The notes: generated from the sequence alone by a model not told the origin. Positions 19,241-30,347 are shown, counted from the stretch's first letter. The stretch is DNA of 64,000 nucleotides from Arion vulgaris (GCA_020796225.1 CM036758.1:73846366-73910365); one strand, 5' to 3'. Made by a program: numbers and translations.

Positions 19241-19518
19241 TATCTTCTTCTTCGAATGCTCCTCCACATCGACATCGACATCGACATCGACATCTTGTTA
19301 ACCACTCAGTCTGATCTGTATCTGGTATGAGATAAGAGTGATTGTACGTTGTGCCGGTTATGCACTTACAAGTAGGCCAGCACTTCCGATTTCTGCGACG
19401 TTTTTTATATACTAGGGTAGCTTCCCTAGGCTCCTGCCTCAGTCGCCTCTTACGACATGCCTTGTAGGTCGCAGTGGTACTATTCTTTGCTTCCCTTTCG
19501 GACCCTGACAACACATGG
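19240..19518 (-). mobile_element. A-family retroposon with internal hexamer expansion
   Basis: A full-length reverse copy. Where other copies have 'ccatatcgaccac', this one has (ATCGAC) repeated about four times at 19266-19292. The following 320 bases show nothing recognisable. Confidence 0.88.
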
Positions 19519-19842
19519 GTGATTTCTATACAAGTATGTGCCCGTCTCCAAGTGTGTGCTGTAGACTTCCTTAATAAACGTATGTAAGTTTAACTAGCAA
19601 ATTTAACACAACCTCAACACGCGGGCGCCTGCATACTTGGTTATTGTTAAACGTATTCATACTTCACCACTTTCCTTTATATTTGTGCAACTATTTAGTA
19701 TTTTAAAAGTATAATTATACCGCCCTAAGTTAATCACAAAGTGTTATACTTGTATTGGTATAAGTACACATGAGGATACCAACATAGTATACTGTAAGCT
19801 GCATGGAGGAATATAATGTTGAGAAAGTTTATATCACAATGA

Positions 19843-20340
19843 AATGACAATCGTCGCATATCTTTCACAGGACGCAGCCATCAACAACAGTAAACGAGTC
19901 GTTGATTTTCTAGGCACTCCTTATATGTTAGGTAGTTTGCAATTGCTTTATGAACGGTGAGGTCTACCCACACCGTAAAAATACTAGATGACGACAGAAC
20001 GGAGAGCGAACTGAGAAAACGCAGGCTGAAACCGGACACATCGCCGAAGGATAAGCATCAGAGCTCCAAATGATGCTGAAGATGTGAGGTAAAACACACC
20101 AATGATAAGGCTGCATGAATCAGATTTCCACATGAATATAATTCATTGGGAGGTCTGGTAATTCGGTCTGGGCGGTGATCGCGAGAGAGAGAGAGACAAC
20201 GGTGAGGTCTATTTTTATCGTTCGTAAAAATCCAAGGGAACAAATTTGCTTCCAAACTTGCCCACCGCGGAGTTTGAACAAGGTATGCTTGGGTTGTGAT
20301 CGAGCTTACAACCGCTTAAGCTACAGACGCACAATATTAC
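19843..20340 (-). mobile_element. H-family SINE, split by element I
   Basis: Left part 19843-19966 matches 59960-60080 (for example 'catcaacaacagtaaacg', 'gttgattttctaggcac'). Right part 20198-20340 matches its tRNA-like head ('gggttgtgatcgagctta'). 14 bp, 'aacggtgaggtcta', are duplicated at 19953-19966 and 20198-20211. Confidence 0.8.
19967..20197 (+). mobile_element. element I, short copy, inside H
   Basis: It shares 'accggacacatcgccgaagg' and 'tcagatttccacatgaata' with 44730-44943 and ends in a (GA)n run. It is 231 bp between 14-bp duplications. It looks like a 5'-truncated copy of the 845-bp element at 44099-44943. Confidence 0.78.
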
Positions 20341-20429
20341 CGGATTACAATATATTACAATAGTAATACTATTATCGAGTGTAGCAGTGTAGAGGTAAAC
20401 CTCTAAAGTTTTCGTTGTCTTCCTCAGCG

Positions 20430-20565
20430 CTCTCTGGTCATGCGCTTAACTTGCTGTGGACCATAAGCTGGTCAGTCAACTTCAGATCTGTCAAGCTTCC
20501 CCAAAGCTTAGTTTAAAGTTAGAGACCATTCGTAAACCTCTATCAATAAAGGTGTTAGGCACCTT
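20430..20565 (+). repeat. dispersed repeat, unknown family
   Basis: It is related to 24290-24470: both have a (G)CTTAA(C/T)TTGCT or TCGCT segment, then 'cagatctgtcaagc' or 'catgtctgtaagg', then 'aagcttagttt'. No terminal structure is evident. The region to 20880 contains nothing else I recognise. Confidence 0.5.
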
Positions 20566-20888
20566 TCCTCCACAAGTCTACGTGACACACATAGACAATG
20601 TGGAGTACCTGTTTAGCCAAACCAGCAGAGTAACATGAAACCTTGGGAGCAGGTGGTGAATGAGTGTTGGAGCAGCCTACAGTGTCAATAGTTGTGGTCT
20701 CAAAACTCACGACGGTAGGCAGAAGATCTCTGTAATAGATACAATGGCTACGGTCATGGACCAGTATGGAAAGCAATGACAGAATACCTTCGATAAAGAT
20801 GTCTAGATAATCCGTAATATGGAATACATCAAAATATAGAGAGATATTCCGAAGGACAGTTAGGTAAAAATAAAAGATCTGTCTAGTG

Positions 20889-21339
20889 CATAGATTCCCA
20901 AACTTTTCCACCGCCCACTTTGCACATCATAAACTTTGTAACGTCCCTCTCCACATTATAACATTTTGCCAAGGCCCCCTCTCTCACATATATACATGCT
21001 CTATTTTCTCTTTGACATAGAAAATTGATACAATTTCGTAATACATGATCAATTTTCAAATGATTGTATGCATTAAAAAGAAAATTGATGAAAAAATGGA
21101 TCATGTTACGGGCATAATATGAATTAAAATGCAGAATTCAAGTTTTAAATGATTTTTCAATCGCAAATTCACGAAAATAATTTATTTAAAAATATTTATT
21201 ATTACTTTCTTACTTTATGGAGCCACCGACTCCTAATCGCCTGAGCACCCCCGCCCCTAATTTCTTCTGAAACCACTATAGCCCCCCTAGTACGCTTCAG
21301 CACCCACTGGGGGCGTACCGCCTACTTTGGGAAACGTTG
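20889..21339 (-). mobile_element. J-family MITE (hAT type), 451 bp
   Basis: The duplication 'gtctagtg' is at 20881-20888 and 21340-21347. The ends are CA...TG with related inverted repeats containing 'ttcccaaa'. It is collinear with the inverted copy at 8270-8822 minus K. Confidence 0.93.
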
Positions 21340-21399
21340 GTCTAGTGAAAGCTAGTTATGATGATGAGTACTATTATCAAAGTTATAACTTCACCTGTG

Positions 21400-21602
21400 G
21401 AGCACCTAAGCAGTCCCCATAACACATCCTGCAAGATTCCCTTAGTCTGAGTAGTGAGAGATTGGAGATCTGGCCAACAGAAACAACCTTGCAAGACAAA
21501 CTATGGGGAACCGGTAAAGACCTCAATCGCAGCGCCCTGTTTTGACACATACCGGAGTAGTCGCATAGGAAAAGTTGATCGCAGAAGAAGAAGAAGAAGA
21601 AT
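21400..21602 (+). repeat. (GAA)n-tailed sequence of unknown family
   Basis: A stretch ending in 'gcagaagaagaagaagaag', like a retroposon 3' end. It matches neither A nor B. 21603-21795 has no feature. Confidence 0.4.
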
Positions 21603-21796
21603 TATCAAATTAAATTGTTTCAAACACTACTACTTCTTCTGCTGTTGATTTGTATCTACTGAAGAGGATTTGTTTACTGGCCGGACTGAACTATAGACGT
21701 TTAGTCTTCACAACAAGATGTTGAGTCGTTTTTATGTTGATAGTTTACGTTGCTCGTTGTGTAAACGACGGAAATTATATATATATAAATATATCA

Positions 21797-22027
21797 TCAT
21801 CATCAAGGTGCGTATACTGCATAGGACGTTGCTCTCTTTGCAGCACATCTGAAATTCACTCTGTCTATAGCCAACTCACCCACTTTGTCGATGGTCATAT
21901 TCATGGTTTCTTTAATATCTTGTAGCTATCTTCTTCTTGGTCTGCCTCTGCGTCCTGGGACCCTGCCCTCTAGTATTGTTCTTTCCAGGCCATCGTGACG
22001 CTTGATGTGACCAAAGTATGTAATTAT
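21797..22027 (-). mobile_element. LINE C-terminal fragment with ATGATG tail
   Basis: The minus strand reads ITYFGHIKRHDGLERTILEG, then RVPGRRGRPRRR, a stop, DIKETMNMTIDKVGELAIDR, and ends before 'ttgatgatgatgata'. GHIKRH and GRPRRR are LINE landmarks. It lies back to back with LINE O at 22035. Confidence 0.78.
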
Positions 22028-22034
22028 ATGACAA

Positions 22035-22440
22035 TGAATATATTTATATATATACGACAATGAATAAACAATCAATAAGATCACTGGAAGCTACAGAGAT
22101 GTGGTTTTACGGAAGAATGCTGAAAATTCCATGGACAGCGAAGAAAACAAATGAGGTTTTAAATCCGGCATGCACACAAAGAAACCGTATCAAAAGAATA
22201 AGAATCAGACAATCAAGGTTCTTCGGGCATATAATGCGAATAGAAAGCTTAGAACGTTTGGTAACAGCAGGTAAAATTCAGGGAAGGAGAGATCGCGGAA
22301 GACAGAGGGAGAAGATGCTGGATGGCCTGACATCATGGTTCGACACTAGATCGACGTCAGAACTGATTACGGGCACCAAGCAGAGAGAGTCGTGGAGAGA
22401 TATGATCGCCTACGCCGGTAGACATGGCACTTGAGATGAG
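22035..22440 (+). pseudogene. LINE O, best C-terminal copy
   Basis: An open frame of 124 residues from MNKQSIRSLEATEMWFYGRM to WRDMIAYAGRHGT, stop at 22432-22434. Landmarks: KIPWTAKKTN, RQSRFFGHIMR, GRRDRGRQREKMLDG and the C-terminal HGT. It corresponds to the region after the reverse-transcriptase core, so it is a 5'-truncated insertion. It is the reference for the split copy at 1248-4180. Confidence 0.85.
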
Positions 22441-22616
22441 ATATGTATGTGTGTGTCTATACATTTTCACACGTCTTAAAAACTACATTAGAAACTATCG
22501 TCAGTGCTACAGAGTTAGTGCGTGCACTGTTGCTAAGATGTTCTTGTGTAAAAAATAGGTTAAATCACGCATGATTGTTCACCGAAGTGCAGTATGATAT
22601 TCTTATCGATCAATCT

Positions 22617-22885
22617 CTTCTCCTCCTTCTTCTTTGCGTTCGTTCTTTACGACCAATTTTAATCACTTTTGTGATATGTTTGATCTTGCCAAGAACGTGT
22701 ATACGTTGCACATTAGTTTGGTAGGCCCCTAAATACAGACTTCTACACGTTTAGGACATGTGCATTCGATTTCAGCCAAACCTCTTAGACGCCTCTTACG
22801 ACATGCGTGTCAGGTAACAGTGGTTCTATTCTTTACACCCCAAATTTGGGCCCCTTTAACCACTCAGGTGTATAGATCAATCGAT
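22617..22885 (-). mobile_element. B-family retroposon
   Basis: A reverse copy from the (CTT) tail at 22620 to 'gggcccctttaaccactc'. It forms an inverted pair with 22915-23148, head to head, 30 bp apart. Confidence 0.88.
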
Positions 22886-22914
22886 CAGTCGGTCAATCAA
22901 AGAGAACGGCAAAG

Positions 22915-23148
22915 TGGTTACCGGCCCAAATTTGGGGTGTAAAGAATAGAACTACTGCTACCTGCCACGTATGTCGTAAGAGGCGACTAAGGAGGTTTGG
23001 CTGAAATCGGATGCACATGCTCTATGCGTTTAGGTGCCTACCAAACCAATGTGTAAGGTATACACGTTCTTGCCAAAGATCAAACATATCACAAAGAGTG
23101 ATTAAAATTGGTCGTAAAAAACGAACGCAAAGAAGAAGAAGAAGACTC
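22915..23148 (+). mobile_element. B-family retroposon
   Basis: A forward copy from 'gtggttaccggcccaaattt' to the (GAA)n tail near 23131-23148. Confidence 0.88.
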
Positions 23149-23204
23149 AAGAAAAGATTTTTATTTTGTTCTTCTCGCTTGTTTGCCGTTAGGTGTAGCA
23201 GGTT

Positions 23205-23455
23205 TAACAATTGACCGGTTTCCGGGATAGTGCACGCTCGTCGCTTGATATGATGTGGTTAATGGGGAATTTTAAGATGTCTGTAACTCCATCAATCCAT
23301 CCTTTTCTTGATCTGCCCCTTCCTCTTGATGATTCTATTTTCAGGTTGTAGGCTCTTGCAACTGGTGTATTCGGGTTCATTCTCACCAAGGGGCTAAACC
23401 ATTTGAGTCTCTGTTTTTCAATAAATCTAATAGCAGGTGTTGTTCCGACTGTTCA
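23205..23455 (-). mobile_element. LINE T, C-terminal fragment
   Basis: The minus strand reads AIRFIEKQRLKWF, then VRMNPNTPVARAYNLKIESS and RGRGRSRKGWIDGVTDILKF, ending near SRKPVNC. Like the copy at 17145-17410 it carries an E.SSRGR block. Confidence 0.8.
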
Positions 23456-23908
23456 AATAAAGGATCGTGATCATCATTTAGTCGCTTGTCCCTTCCGGAA
23501 CTTGGCTCCCATGACAGCAGTCCTGAAAAACTCTCTATTCACGGTGCACGTTGACCGACGACAGCAGCAGTCATTCTCAGATCGTCAATGATATCTTGCA
23601 CCCATCGTCTTCTAGGTCTTCCTCTCATTCTTCTTCCAGGCATCATTCCCTCCAAAATTATCTTATCTAGGCACTCATGTCCTTTGATGTGTCCGAAATG
23701 TTTAATTTTCCTTGATTGTATTCTCCTTAATAGCAAATCCTTTGTAATATCAAACTTTTTGAGAATATAATAATTTGTTCTTTTTTCTGTCTCTGATATT
23801 TTAAGTACTATTCTGTAACATTTGCATTCAAAGACATTACTGTTCTTCTCTGCCGCTTTGTCAGTGTTCCATGTATCACAATAATATGTTGCTATGAGGT
23901 AAAAATAA
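23456..23908 (-). pseudogene. LINE V, C-terminal RT fragment
   Basis: The minus strand has FECKCYRIVLKISETEKRTN, then LLLRRIQSRKIKHFGHIKGH, ECLDKIILEGMMPGRRMRG and RPRRRWVQDIIDDLRMTAAV, ending at a stop after VVGQRAP. It is related to P but distinct. Frameshifts lie upstream of LLLRRI. Confidence 0.8.
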
Positions 23909-24289
23909 ACGCATTCTCTTAAACATTTAATGTTATTCTTTTATCCGTTCACTTCCAAAATAAAAAATACTACAGGTTAAATATGCAATTTAGTATAGTT
24001 ACCACATTCTACTCGTAGAAAACTCAAAATTATTCAAGAATAATTCATACATTTTTAACGCAAACTCAATCACATTAACAAGAAATCAATAACTTGTTAT
24101 CGATTTTTCAAAAATGAATCAACAAAATCATTAACACCGCGTTGCTACAGTTAACAGAATGCACCAAACAACTGTCGCTAACCAAATATGTTTTTTATTG
24201 TGAACACTAACATCATTATAACGCAACAATTGGTATTGGTTTTATTTAGTGAAAGTTCAGGATTTATATTTTTTTTCTTCTTCATCGAT
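23909..24289. other. AT-rich, no recognisable feature
   Basis: No reading frame, repeat structure or match to other parts of the window was found. Confidence 0.6.
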
Positions 24290-24470
24290 TTCTGGTTATT
24301 CGCTTAATTCGCTATGAATCACAATCTTTGTAGTCAGCTTCATGTCTGTAAGGTTTTTCAAAAGCTTAGTTTCCAGGTCAAATGCGTGTGGCGTCAGTGT
24401 TGCTTCTTAGCTCACCTAAGATACATGTCTTATAATCTTGAAGCTCATGTGCCTGTTAACACTAGCAGAG
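24290..24470 (+). repeat. dispersed repeat, unknown family, second copy
   Basis: It pairs with 20430-20565. The rest up to 24762 holds no recognisable feature. Confidence 0.45.
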
Positions 24471-24762
24471 AGCTGTTTTACGTAGTCCTTTTATACAAGT
24501 GTGTGTTGATTATGCAGTTTTCAATACGTAGGAGAAATATAGTTCATAGTTCATATGTACGGTCCCAACTTCACTGCAACGGGTCACCCCTTAATTGTTC
24601 CGTTCTATGTGCCAATTAAAATCACACAAAATTCTAACAACTGTCTCCTGTGTCGTGAACTAATTCCGGAATGAAACAGCCGTACCGCAACAAAAAGCAA
24701 CCAGCACCGCATAATGCATATGGCCGTCGCTAAAGTGTCAACACAAAACTGTTCATAACTTG

Positions 24763-24935
24763 AATTAGGCTGAAATCGGATGCACGTGTCCTAAACGTGA
24801 GAAGTCTATGCGTTTAGGGGCCTACCAAACCAATGTGCAACGTATACACGTTCTTGGCAAAGATCAAACATATCACAAAGAGTGATTAAAATTGGTCGTA
24901 AAGAGCGAACGCAAAGAAGAAGAAGAAGATAACTT
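24763..24935 (+). mobile_element. B-family retroposon, 5'-truncated
   Basis: It begins at 'aggctgaaatcggatgcac' and ends in a (GAA)n tail at 24916-24930. The first 90 bp of the family are missing. Confidence 0.85.
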
Positions 24936-25094
24936 GAATTACAATTCATGTCAAAGGAGAAATATAAGGACCTTGTCTGTTCCACTGATATCTTTAAGAA
25001 AGTTATTTTCCATAATCATATCTAGTGTTTGTCTTCCAAACAAATGCATATTTTTTCTTTATGGGAGTTTTGATCTCTTGAAAAGACAGTGGTT

Positions 25095-25355
25095 GGTAGA
25101 TTGTTCTTTGAGTGGTTAAGCCCTTTGCCTTGCGAGTCGAAGGTCGTGGGTTCGAATCCGGACCGCGGCCTTCTGTTCACGAGTGCAGTTTTTCCAGAGA
25201 CCCCTAGGATTGTTGCCGGAGCTACGGAGTTCGTGCTTTGTGCAATACTCTCTGCAGGTGTCGTGCCATTTCTGCGGAGAGGGACCGAGCCATATGGGGT
25301 AAACCGGTGCAATGAAGTCAATCCTTCGGCTTTTAAACCCTTTTTGGTGCGACCT
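25095..25355 (+). mobile_element. E-family SINE, tRNA-derived
   Basis: The head 'tctttgagtggttaagccc' and B box 'ggttcgaatccgga' are well preserved. The body contains 'ccctaggattgttgccgg' and ends 'caatccttcggcttttaaa'. 25356-25620 holds nothing recognisable. Confidence 0.88.
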
Positions 25356-25621
25356 TACAATAACCACGACATCCGCATTATAATGACCTTCATTTTCTCA
25401 GTCACATCGTATTCACTTAAGGTAAATTTCTACTATTTTGTTGACAGCTCAGCATGTTCTTTTGTTAAGTCTATGCCGTGCTGTCAATAAACATAGCCTC
25501 CAGGGCTATGATGTATCCAAAAATTGATCCTATGCCTAACAGATTACACAGCTGTTACAGATATATCAAGCCGTTGCAGCTATTACATGTATGTAGTGTA
25601 ACAGTTATATTGATGTTCTAT

Positions 25622-25880
25622 CTCCCGTGTAGTGCCGGAAGCCGCAAGGGAAGCAATGAATAGTACCACTGCGACCTACAATGCATGTCGTAAGAGGCGT
25701 CTAATGTAGGTACTAGGAATGCTACCCTAGTAAATAAAAAGCAGTGCAAAAATCGGATGTGGTGGCCTACTTGAGGGCGCACAACTTGCACAACGTACAT
25801 TCGCTCTTAGGCTCGGATTCCATACAAATCACAATAGTAGTTAACAAGTGGTCGATATTGAGCATTCGAAGAAGAAGAAG
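25622..25880 (+). mobile_element. A-family retroposon
   Basis: A full copy from 'cccgtgtagtgccggaag' to 'gaagaagaagaagaagaag'. A good reference for the family's 5' end. Confidence 0.9.
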
Positions 25881-26133
25881 AAGAAGAAAATGCATAAAGA
25901 TTTATGAGAAGACAAGAAGTAGATATCGTTTAAAAACTAATGCAAGTGTGAAAGAATGCACGTTACAGACAGAATGAGAGAAAATGTAGACACTTGATTT
26001 TGGTGAGGCGCCAGATGGGTGTCGAATTATCAAATCGTTAAAATGGTAATTTATCAAGTATATTTAAAGCTTCAGTATGAAGCATAGACATTTAACAAGG
26101 CAGTAGACAAACATATATATGCTTCTGAATGTG

Positions 26134-26388
26134 TTGTCCGTGAGTTCCCGGGGCCCCGGGGCTCACAAGGGGAACAAGGAATGGTAACACTGCAACCTAC
26201 AAAACATGTCGTAAGAGGCAAGTGGGGTAGGGGAATGGTAAATAAAAAGCATCGCAGAAATCGGATGTGCTGGCCTACTTGTAGGTGCATAACTGTCTCA
26301 ACGTACAATCGCTCTTAGGCTCAGATCACATACACATCACAAAGAGTGGTTAACAAGTGGTCGATATGGAGCGTTCGAAGAAGAAGAA
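26134..26388 (+). mobile_element. A-family retroposon inside LINE P
   Basis: It starts in 'gagttcccggggccccgggg' and ends 'cgttcgaagaagaagaac'. 'gtgtt' is found on both sides, a possible very short duplication. Confidence 0.87.
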
Positions 26389-26390
26389 CG

Positions 26391-27430
26391 TGTTACAGAA
26401 AGTCTTGCGTATACCATTGACAGAGAAGAGAATAAACAAAACTATACAGAAAGTCTTGCGTATACCATTGACAGAGAAGAGAATAAACAAAACTATACAG
26501 AAAGTCTTGCGTATACCATTGACAGAGAAGAGAATAAACACAACTATACAGAAGTGTCTTGTGTATACCATTGACAGAGAAGAGAATAAACAAAACTATA
26601 CAGAAAGTCTTGCGTATACCATTGACAGAGAAGAGAATAAACAAAACTATACAGAAAGTCTTGCGTATACCATTGACAGAGAAGAGAATAAACAAAACTA
26701 TACAGAAAGTCTTGCGTATACCACTGACAGAGAAGAGAATAAACAAAACTATACAGAAAGTCTTGCGTATACCATTGACAGAGAAGAGAATAAACAAAAC
26801 TATACAGAAGAGTTGCGTATACCATTGACAGAGAAGAGAATAAACAAAACTATACAGAAGAGTCTTGCGTATACCATTGACAGAGAAGAGAATAAACAAA
26901 ACTATACAGAAGAGTCTTCCGTATACCATTGACGGAGAAGAGAATAAACAAAACTATACAGAAGAGTCTTGCGTATACCATTGACAGAGAAGAGAATAAA
27001 CAAAACTATACAGAAAGTCTTGCGTATACCATTGACAGAGAAGAGAATAAACAAAACTATACAGAAGAGTCTTCCGTATACCATTGACAGAGAAGAGAAT
27101 AAACAAAACTATACAGAAGAGTCTTGCGTATACCATTGACAGAGAAGAGAATAAACAAAACTATACAGAAGAGTCTTGCGTATACCATTGACAGAGAAGA
27201 GAATAAACAAAACTATACAGAAGAGTCTTGCGTATACCATTGACAGAGAAGAGAATAAACAAAACTATACAGAAGAGTCTTGCGTATACCATTGACAGAG
27301 AAGAGAATAAACAAAACTATACAGAAAGTCTTGCGTATACCATTGACAGAGAAGAGAATAAACAAAACTATACAGAAAGTCTTGCGTATACCATTGACAG
27401 AGAAGAGAATAAACAAAACTATACAAAAAG
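26391..27430. repeat. 51-53 bp minisatellite, 20 copies, derived from LINE P
   Basis: The unit contains 'cttgcgtataccattgacag' and 'agaagagaataaacaaaac'. Units differ by a 1-2 bp indel ('aaagtc' or 'agagtc'). The unit corresponds to the P segment encoding RVLCISWTEKRTNRSIQ. Several frames stay open across it, giving repeated KVLRIPLTEKRINKTIQ, but indels shift the frame repeatedly, so no protein is indicated. Confidence 0.95.
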
Positions 27431-27555
27431 AACTTAAAATCAAATAAAACTGTCTGATACTACAAATAAGAATGAGACAATTAAAGTAGTTTGGACATAT
27501 CAAAATACACGAAGAGTTGAAGAAGATCAGTATTACATTTATATTAATTACATCC

Positions 27556-27680
27556 TGAAAATAATTTTCAACGTCGTCTTCATCTTCTCCTCTTTGCCGG
27601 GATGTCCCTTTTTATAATGGTCTTCTCCAACCCTTCGTGTCTCTTGATATGTCAAAAATAATTGAATACCAACTAGTATC
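27556..27680 (-). mobile_element. LINE P fragment, inverted
   Basis: The minus strand has a degraded FDISRDTKGWRRPL-like region followed by RDIPAKRR. It lies 25-30 bp from the end of the forward P copy, forming an inverted junction. Confidence 0.65.
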
Positions 27681-28104
27681 AAATGATTCAAAGAAGAAAA
27701 AAAACGAGAAGACATTTCGAACGAAACAAATGAAATAGTAATTAGATAAGGGCACCCTGTCAGTCTCGTGAGACATATCATGTTAGACATCTATGTAATG
27801 GAGATTAAAATAGATATGAATGACAATATTTTCATAGATGATGTGTTTTTTTTTATTAATAAAGATTGGTAGTATGCCAATTTTTGACAAGGTGATATTT
27901 ACTGACAGCTTAAAAAACAGATGATCTACAACATTTGTATTCATACTGTGTGTTACCAGAGTCAAACACCATCAATGAGCAAAGCAGTTGCAAATAAATA
28001 ACTACATGTGAAATGCGGTGCAAACGAAATGTTACCAAAAACACCAGAAAATACAAAGTCACCAATATCAGCATAAGAAAGAAAGTAGGCACATAACATT
28101 GCTT
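27681..28104. other. no recognisable feature
   Basis: AT-rich; short minus-strand frames lack support. Confidence 0.6.
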
Positions 28105-28375
28105 GAATTACATTGAGAAGCAAAGAATTAAGTGGTTTGGCCACTTACTAAGAATGCATCCAAACTCTACAGTATACAGAGTTTTCTACAACAGAAAATC
28201 AGGAAAGAAGGCGAGAGGAAGACCACGAAAACAAGATTGTTAGGTGAAAGGCGAATCAAGTCAATGAGAAAAAATTAACAATAACCGAAGCCAACAGAAC
28301 AGCGCAAGACAAAAAACCCCAGAAAATCACGACACTGGGCAATAACACGGTAGCAATGGAACGAGCGAAGAAGAA
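28105..28375 (+). mobile_element. LINE U, C-terminal fragment
   Basis: It reads IEKQRIKWFGHLLRMHPNST, then VYRVFYNRKSGKKARGRPRK, a stop, and later LTITEANRTAQDKKPQKITT, ending AMERAKKKN. KWFGHL.RM and GRPRK are landmarks. Confidence 0.83.
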
Positions 28376-28419
28376 GAATATTTACTATTAGATATGTATA
28401 AGCTTTTTTATTTAGTCGT

Positions 28420-28515
28420 CTCACTGTTACCGGGTTGTTGTCCAGTGTCGTTATTATGTTTTTGTCTTGAGCTGTTCTAGTGATTTAGCTGATAGTTATG
28501 TTATCTTTTTTAAAC
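28420..28515 (-). mobile_element. LINE U, 3' fragment, inverted
   Basis: 'gtccagtgtcgttattatg' and 'cttgagctgttctagtg' match the reverse complement of 28265-28345. With the forward copy it forms a closely spaced inverted pair. 28516-28812 holds nothing recognisable. Confidence 0.7.
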
Positions 28516-28812
28516 AGGATTCTGCTATGCCATCTGACTATCGTAAAATTTGCGGTCTGCATTCAGAGAGATGTCACACTGAATTGAAAACCAGGTTGTG
28601 GCTAAATTAAATTTAGGTCCTGTTTTCCCATTGCAGGTGTATGTACAAATTCAGCGGTAGTTTTCTTAATTATTAATAGATTTCTATGTCTAATATACCA
28701 TGGTGTAGATAATTGCATTTTCTTTACGACTGGTTCAAAACATATAAATAGTGGCGCTCAAAGCGGCTTATAGAAGCCAATCAGTTCAAGAATCGAGATA
28801 AATTATTAACCA

Positions 28813-28880
28813 ACATGCTTTGTAGGTTGCACTTTTACTATTTGTGTGCTTCTCTTGCGGGCCCAGGCGACACACAGGCG
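28813..28880 (-). mobile_element. A-family retroposon, 5' end fragment
   Basis: 'catgctttgtaggttgcact' to 'ttgcgggcccaggcgacaca' matches only the 5' 65 bp of A. Confidence 0.7.
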
Positions 28881-28959
28881 TACATCTTTCAATGTTTCAT
28901 GTCTGCCTTTGTTAAACCTACCTTCAAATTATATGTTTCTCAAATTGTCTTCTGTTTGC

Positions 28960-29600
28960 ATTCTTCTAAAAATTGTCTGAACTTATATTGTCCTCCTAAA
29001 TATCTATTCTGTTTGTCTCCTAAATCTGTCTGCGTTTCCTTCTTCTAATCTGTCTTCTGTGTATTTCCTAAATCTATCTGTCATTTCGTTCTTTTATCTG
29101 TCTACTGTGTGTCTCCTAACTCTGTCTAATCTGTGTCTCCTAACTCTATCTACTGTGTGTCTCCTAAATCTGTCTACTGTGTATCTCCTAACTCTATCTA
29201 CTGTGTGTCTCCTAAATCTGTCTACTGTGTGTCTCCTAACTCTGTCTACTCTGTGTCTCCTAACTCTATCTACTGTGTGTCTCCTAACTCTATCTACTGT
29301 GTGTCTCCTAACTCTATCTACTGTGTGTCTCCTAAATCTGTCTACTGTGTATCTCCTAACTCTATCTACTGTGTGTCTCCTAACTCTATCTACTGTGTGT
29401 CTCCTAAATCTGTCTACTGTGTATCTCCTAACTCTATCTACTGTGTGTCTCCTAACTCTGTCTACTCTGTGTCTCCTAACTCTATCTACTGTGTGTCTCC
29501 TAAATCTATCTACTGTGTATCTCCTAACTCTATCTACTGTGTGTCTCCTAACTCTGTCTACTCTGTATCTCCTAACTCTGTCTACCTTGTTCTTCTTCTA
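28960..29600. repeat. 24-bp minisatellite, about 21 clear copies
   Basis: The unit is 'ctactgtgtgtctcctaac' plus 'tctat'. Copies before 29097 are diverged. Variants (aaatctg, actctat, actctgt) recur in blocks, showing duplication of multi-unit segments. The unit length is a multiple of three, so Leu/Ser-rich frames run through. Confidence 0.95.
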
Positions 29601-29989
29601 AACTATCATCAATACTGATAGTATATGAGGTTTCATAGAAACAGCCACGTCTGGTCGGGTTGATTCTGTGCTACAAGTCATACCCGAACGTCATCTTCCG
29701 GCCACTGACAGCATTAAGATAACACAAACTACAATTATAGAAATCTAGAATGTCAGAACACAGACTCAGTGTCAAACTCAGTGTGGACATCTGGAAAGAT
29801 AAATATAAAATTGAAAGAATTATTGTCAATATTTCTGAAGTATTGCGAATTGAACTGACTTAGTGTTACAGAGGCGTACTCTGAAAATATGGAATAATTG
29901 AGTCTAGAGTCTAGAGAAAACATAGGCGAAAGAGGAAGGATTTTTATCAATAATGGGCTTTAAAGATCAAATATTTAAAGAAATTACGA
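29601..29989. other. no recognisable feature
   Basis: No frame or repeat of note. Confidence 0.55.
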
Positions 29990-30290
29990 AAGTCGTCGCT
30001 GGTAACACTCTGCGATAGTGACCATGTGCCGTGACAAAATCTAGGGTTCGATTCCAGCTTGACTAAATGAAAACATCCCCAAATATTATCTCTGTGAATA
30101 CGATACGTGGTAGAACTATAGGACGACACTTTTATTCTTTTACTTGGAGACCTAAATTACAAGTACATTAGAAGTTAGTGTAAGGTTAGCCTGAAGGGAG
30201 AGGGAAAGCAATTCTTCACGAAAATTTGTCAGATTAGGCGCCATGACTGCGCTAAAATTCAAGCGGGCGAACGAAAGAAACCCAAAAATT
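29990..30290 (+). mobile_element. G-family SINE, tRNA-like
   Basis: It has a head with 'ctctgcgatagtgaccatg' and B box 'agggttcgattccag'. The body has 'cctaaattacaagtacatt' and 'gttagcctgaagggagag', ending near 'gcgaacgaaagaaac'. It is collinear with 61220-61500. Confidence 0.75.
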
Positions 30291-30347
30291 AAGGATGAAC
30301 AATGTGAGACACAGTTTGGTTAGTAAAAGTAATATGAAGATATGTAA

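Larger units (their letters stand above)
26068..27530 (+). mobile_element. LINE P, split by A retroposon and internally amplified
   Basis: The left part 26068-26133 reads like 'gcagtagacaaacatatata', matching P at 7405-7440. After the A insertion the sequence resumes with 'gtgttacagaaagtc', then a 51-53 bp segment is repeated 20 times, then P continues at 27420 with KELKIK, a stop and FGHIKIHEELKK. The DNA order equals that of 7363-7600 apart from the insertion and the array. Confidence 0.88.

Noticed and set aside
25022..25490. Overlapping frames of about 100-130 codons
   Set aside because: They cover the E SINE and its flank; similar frames arise in other E copies at different phases.
26357..26932. 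191-codon frame with repeated KVLRIPLTEKRINKTIQ
   Set aside because: It is the amplified LINE P segment. Indels between units switch the frame, and opposing frames are equally long.
29059..29601. 180-codon Leu/Ser-rich frame that could look like a membrane protein
   Set aside because: A pure product of the 24-bp minisatellite; the neighbouring frame is just as long.
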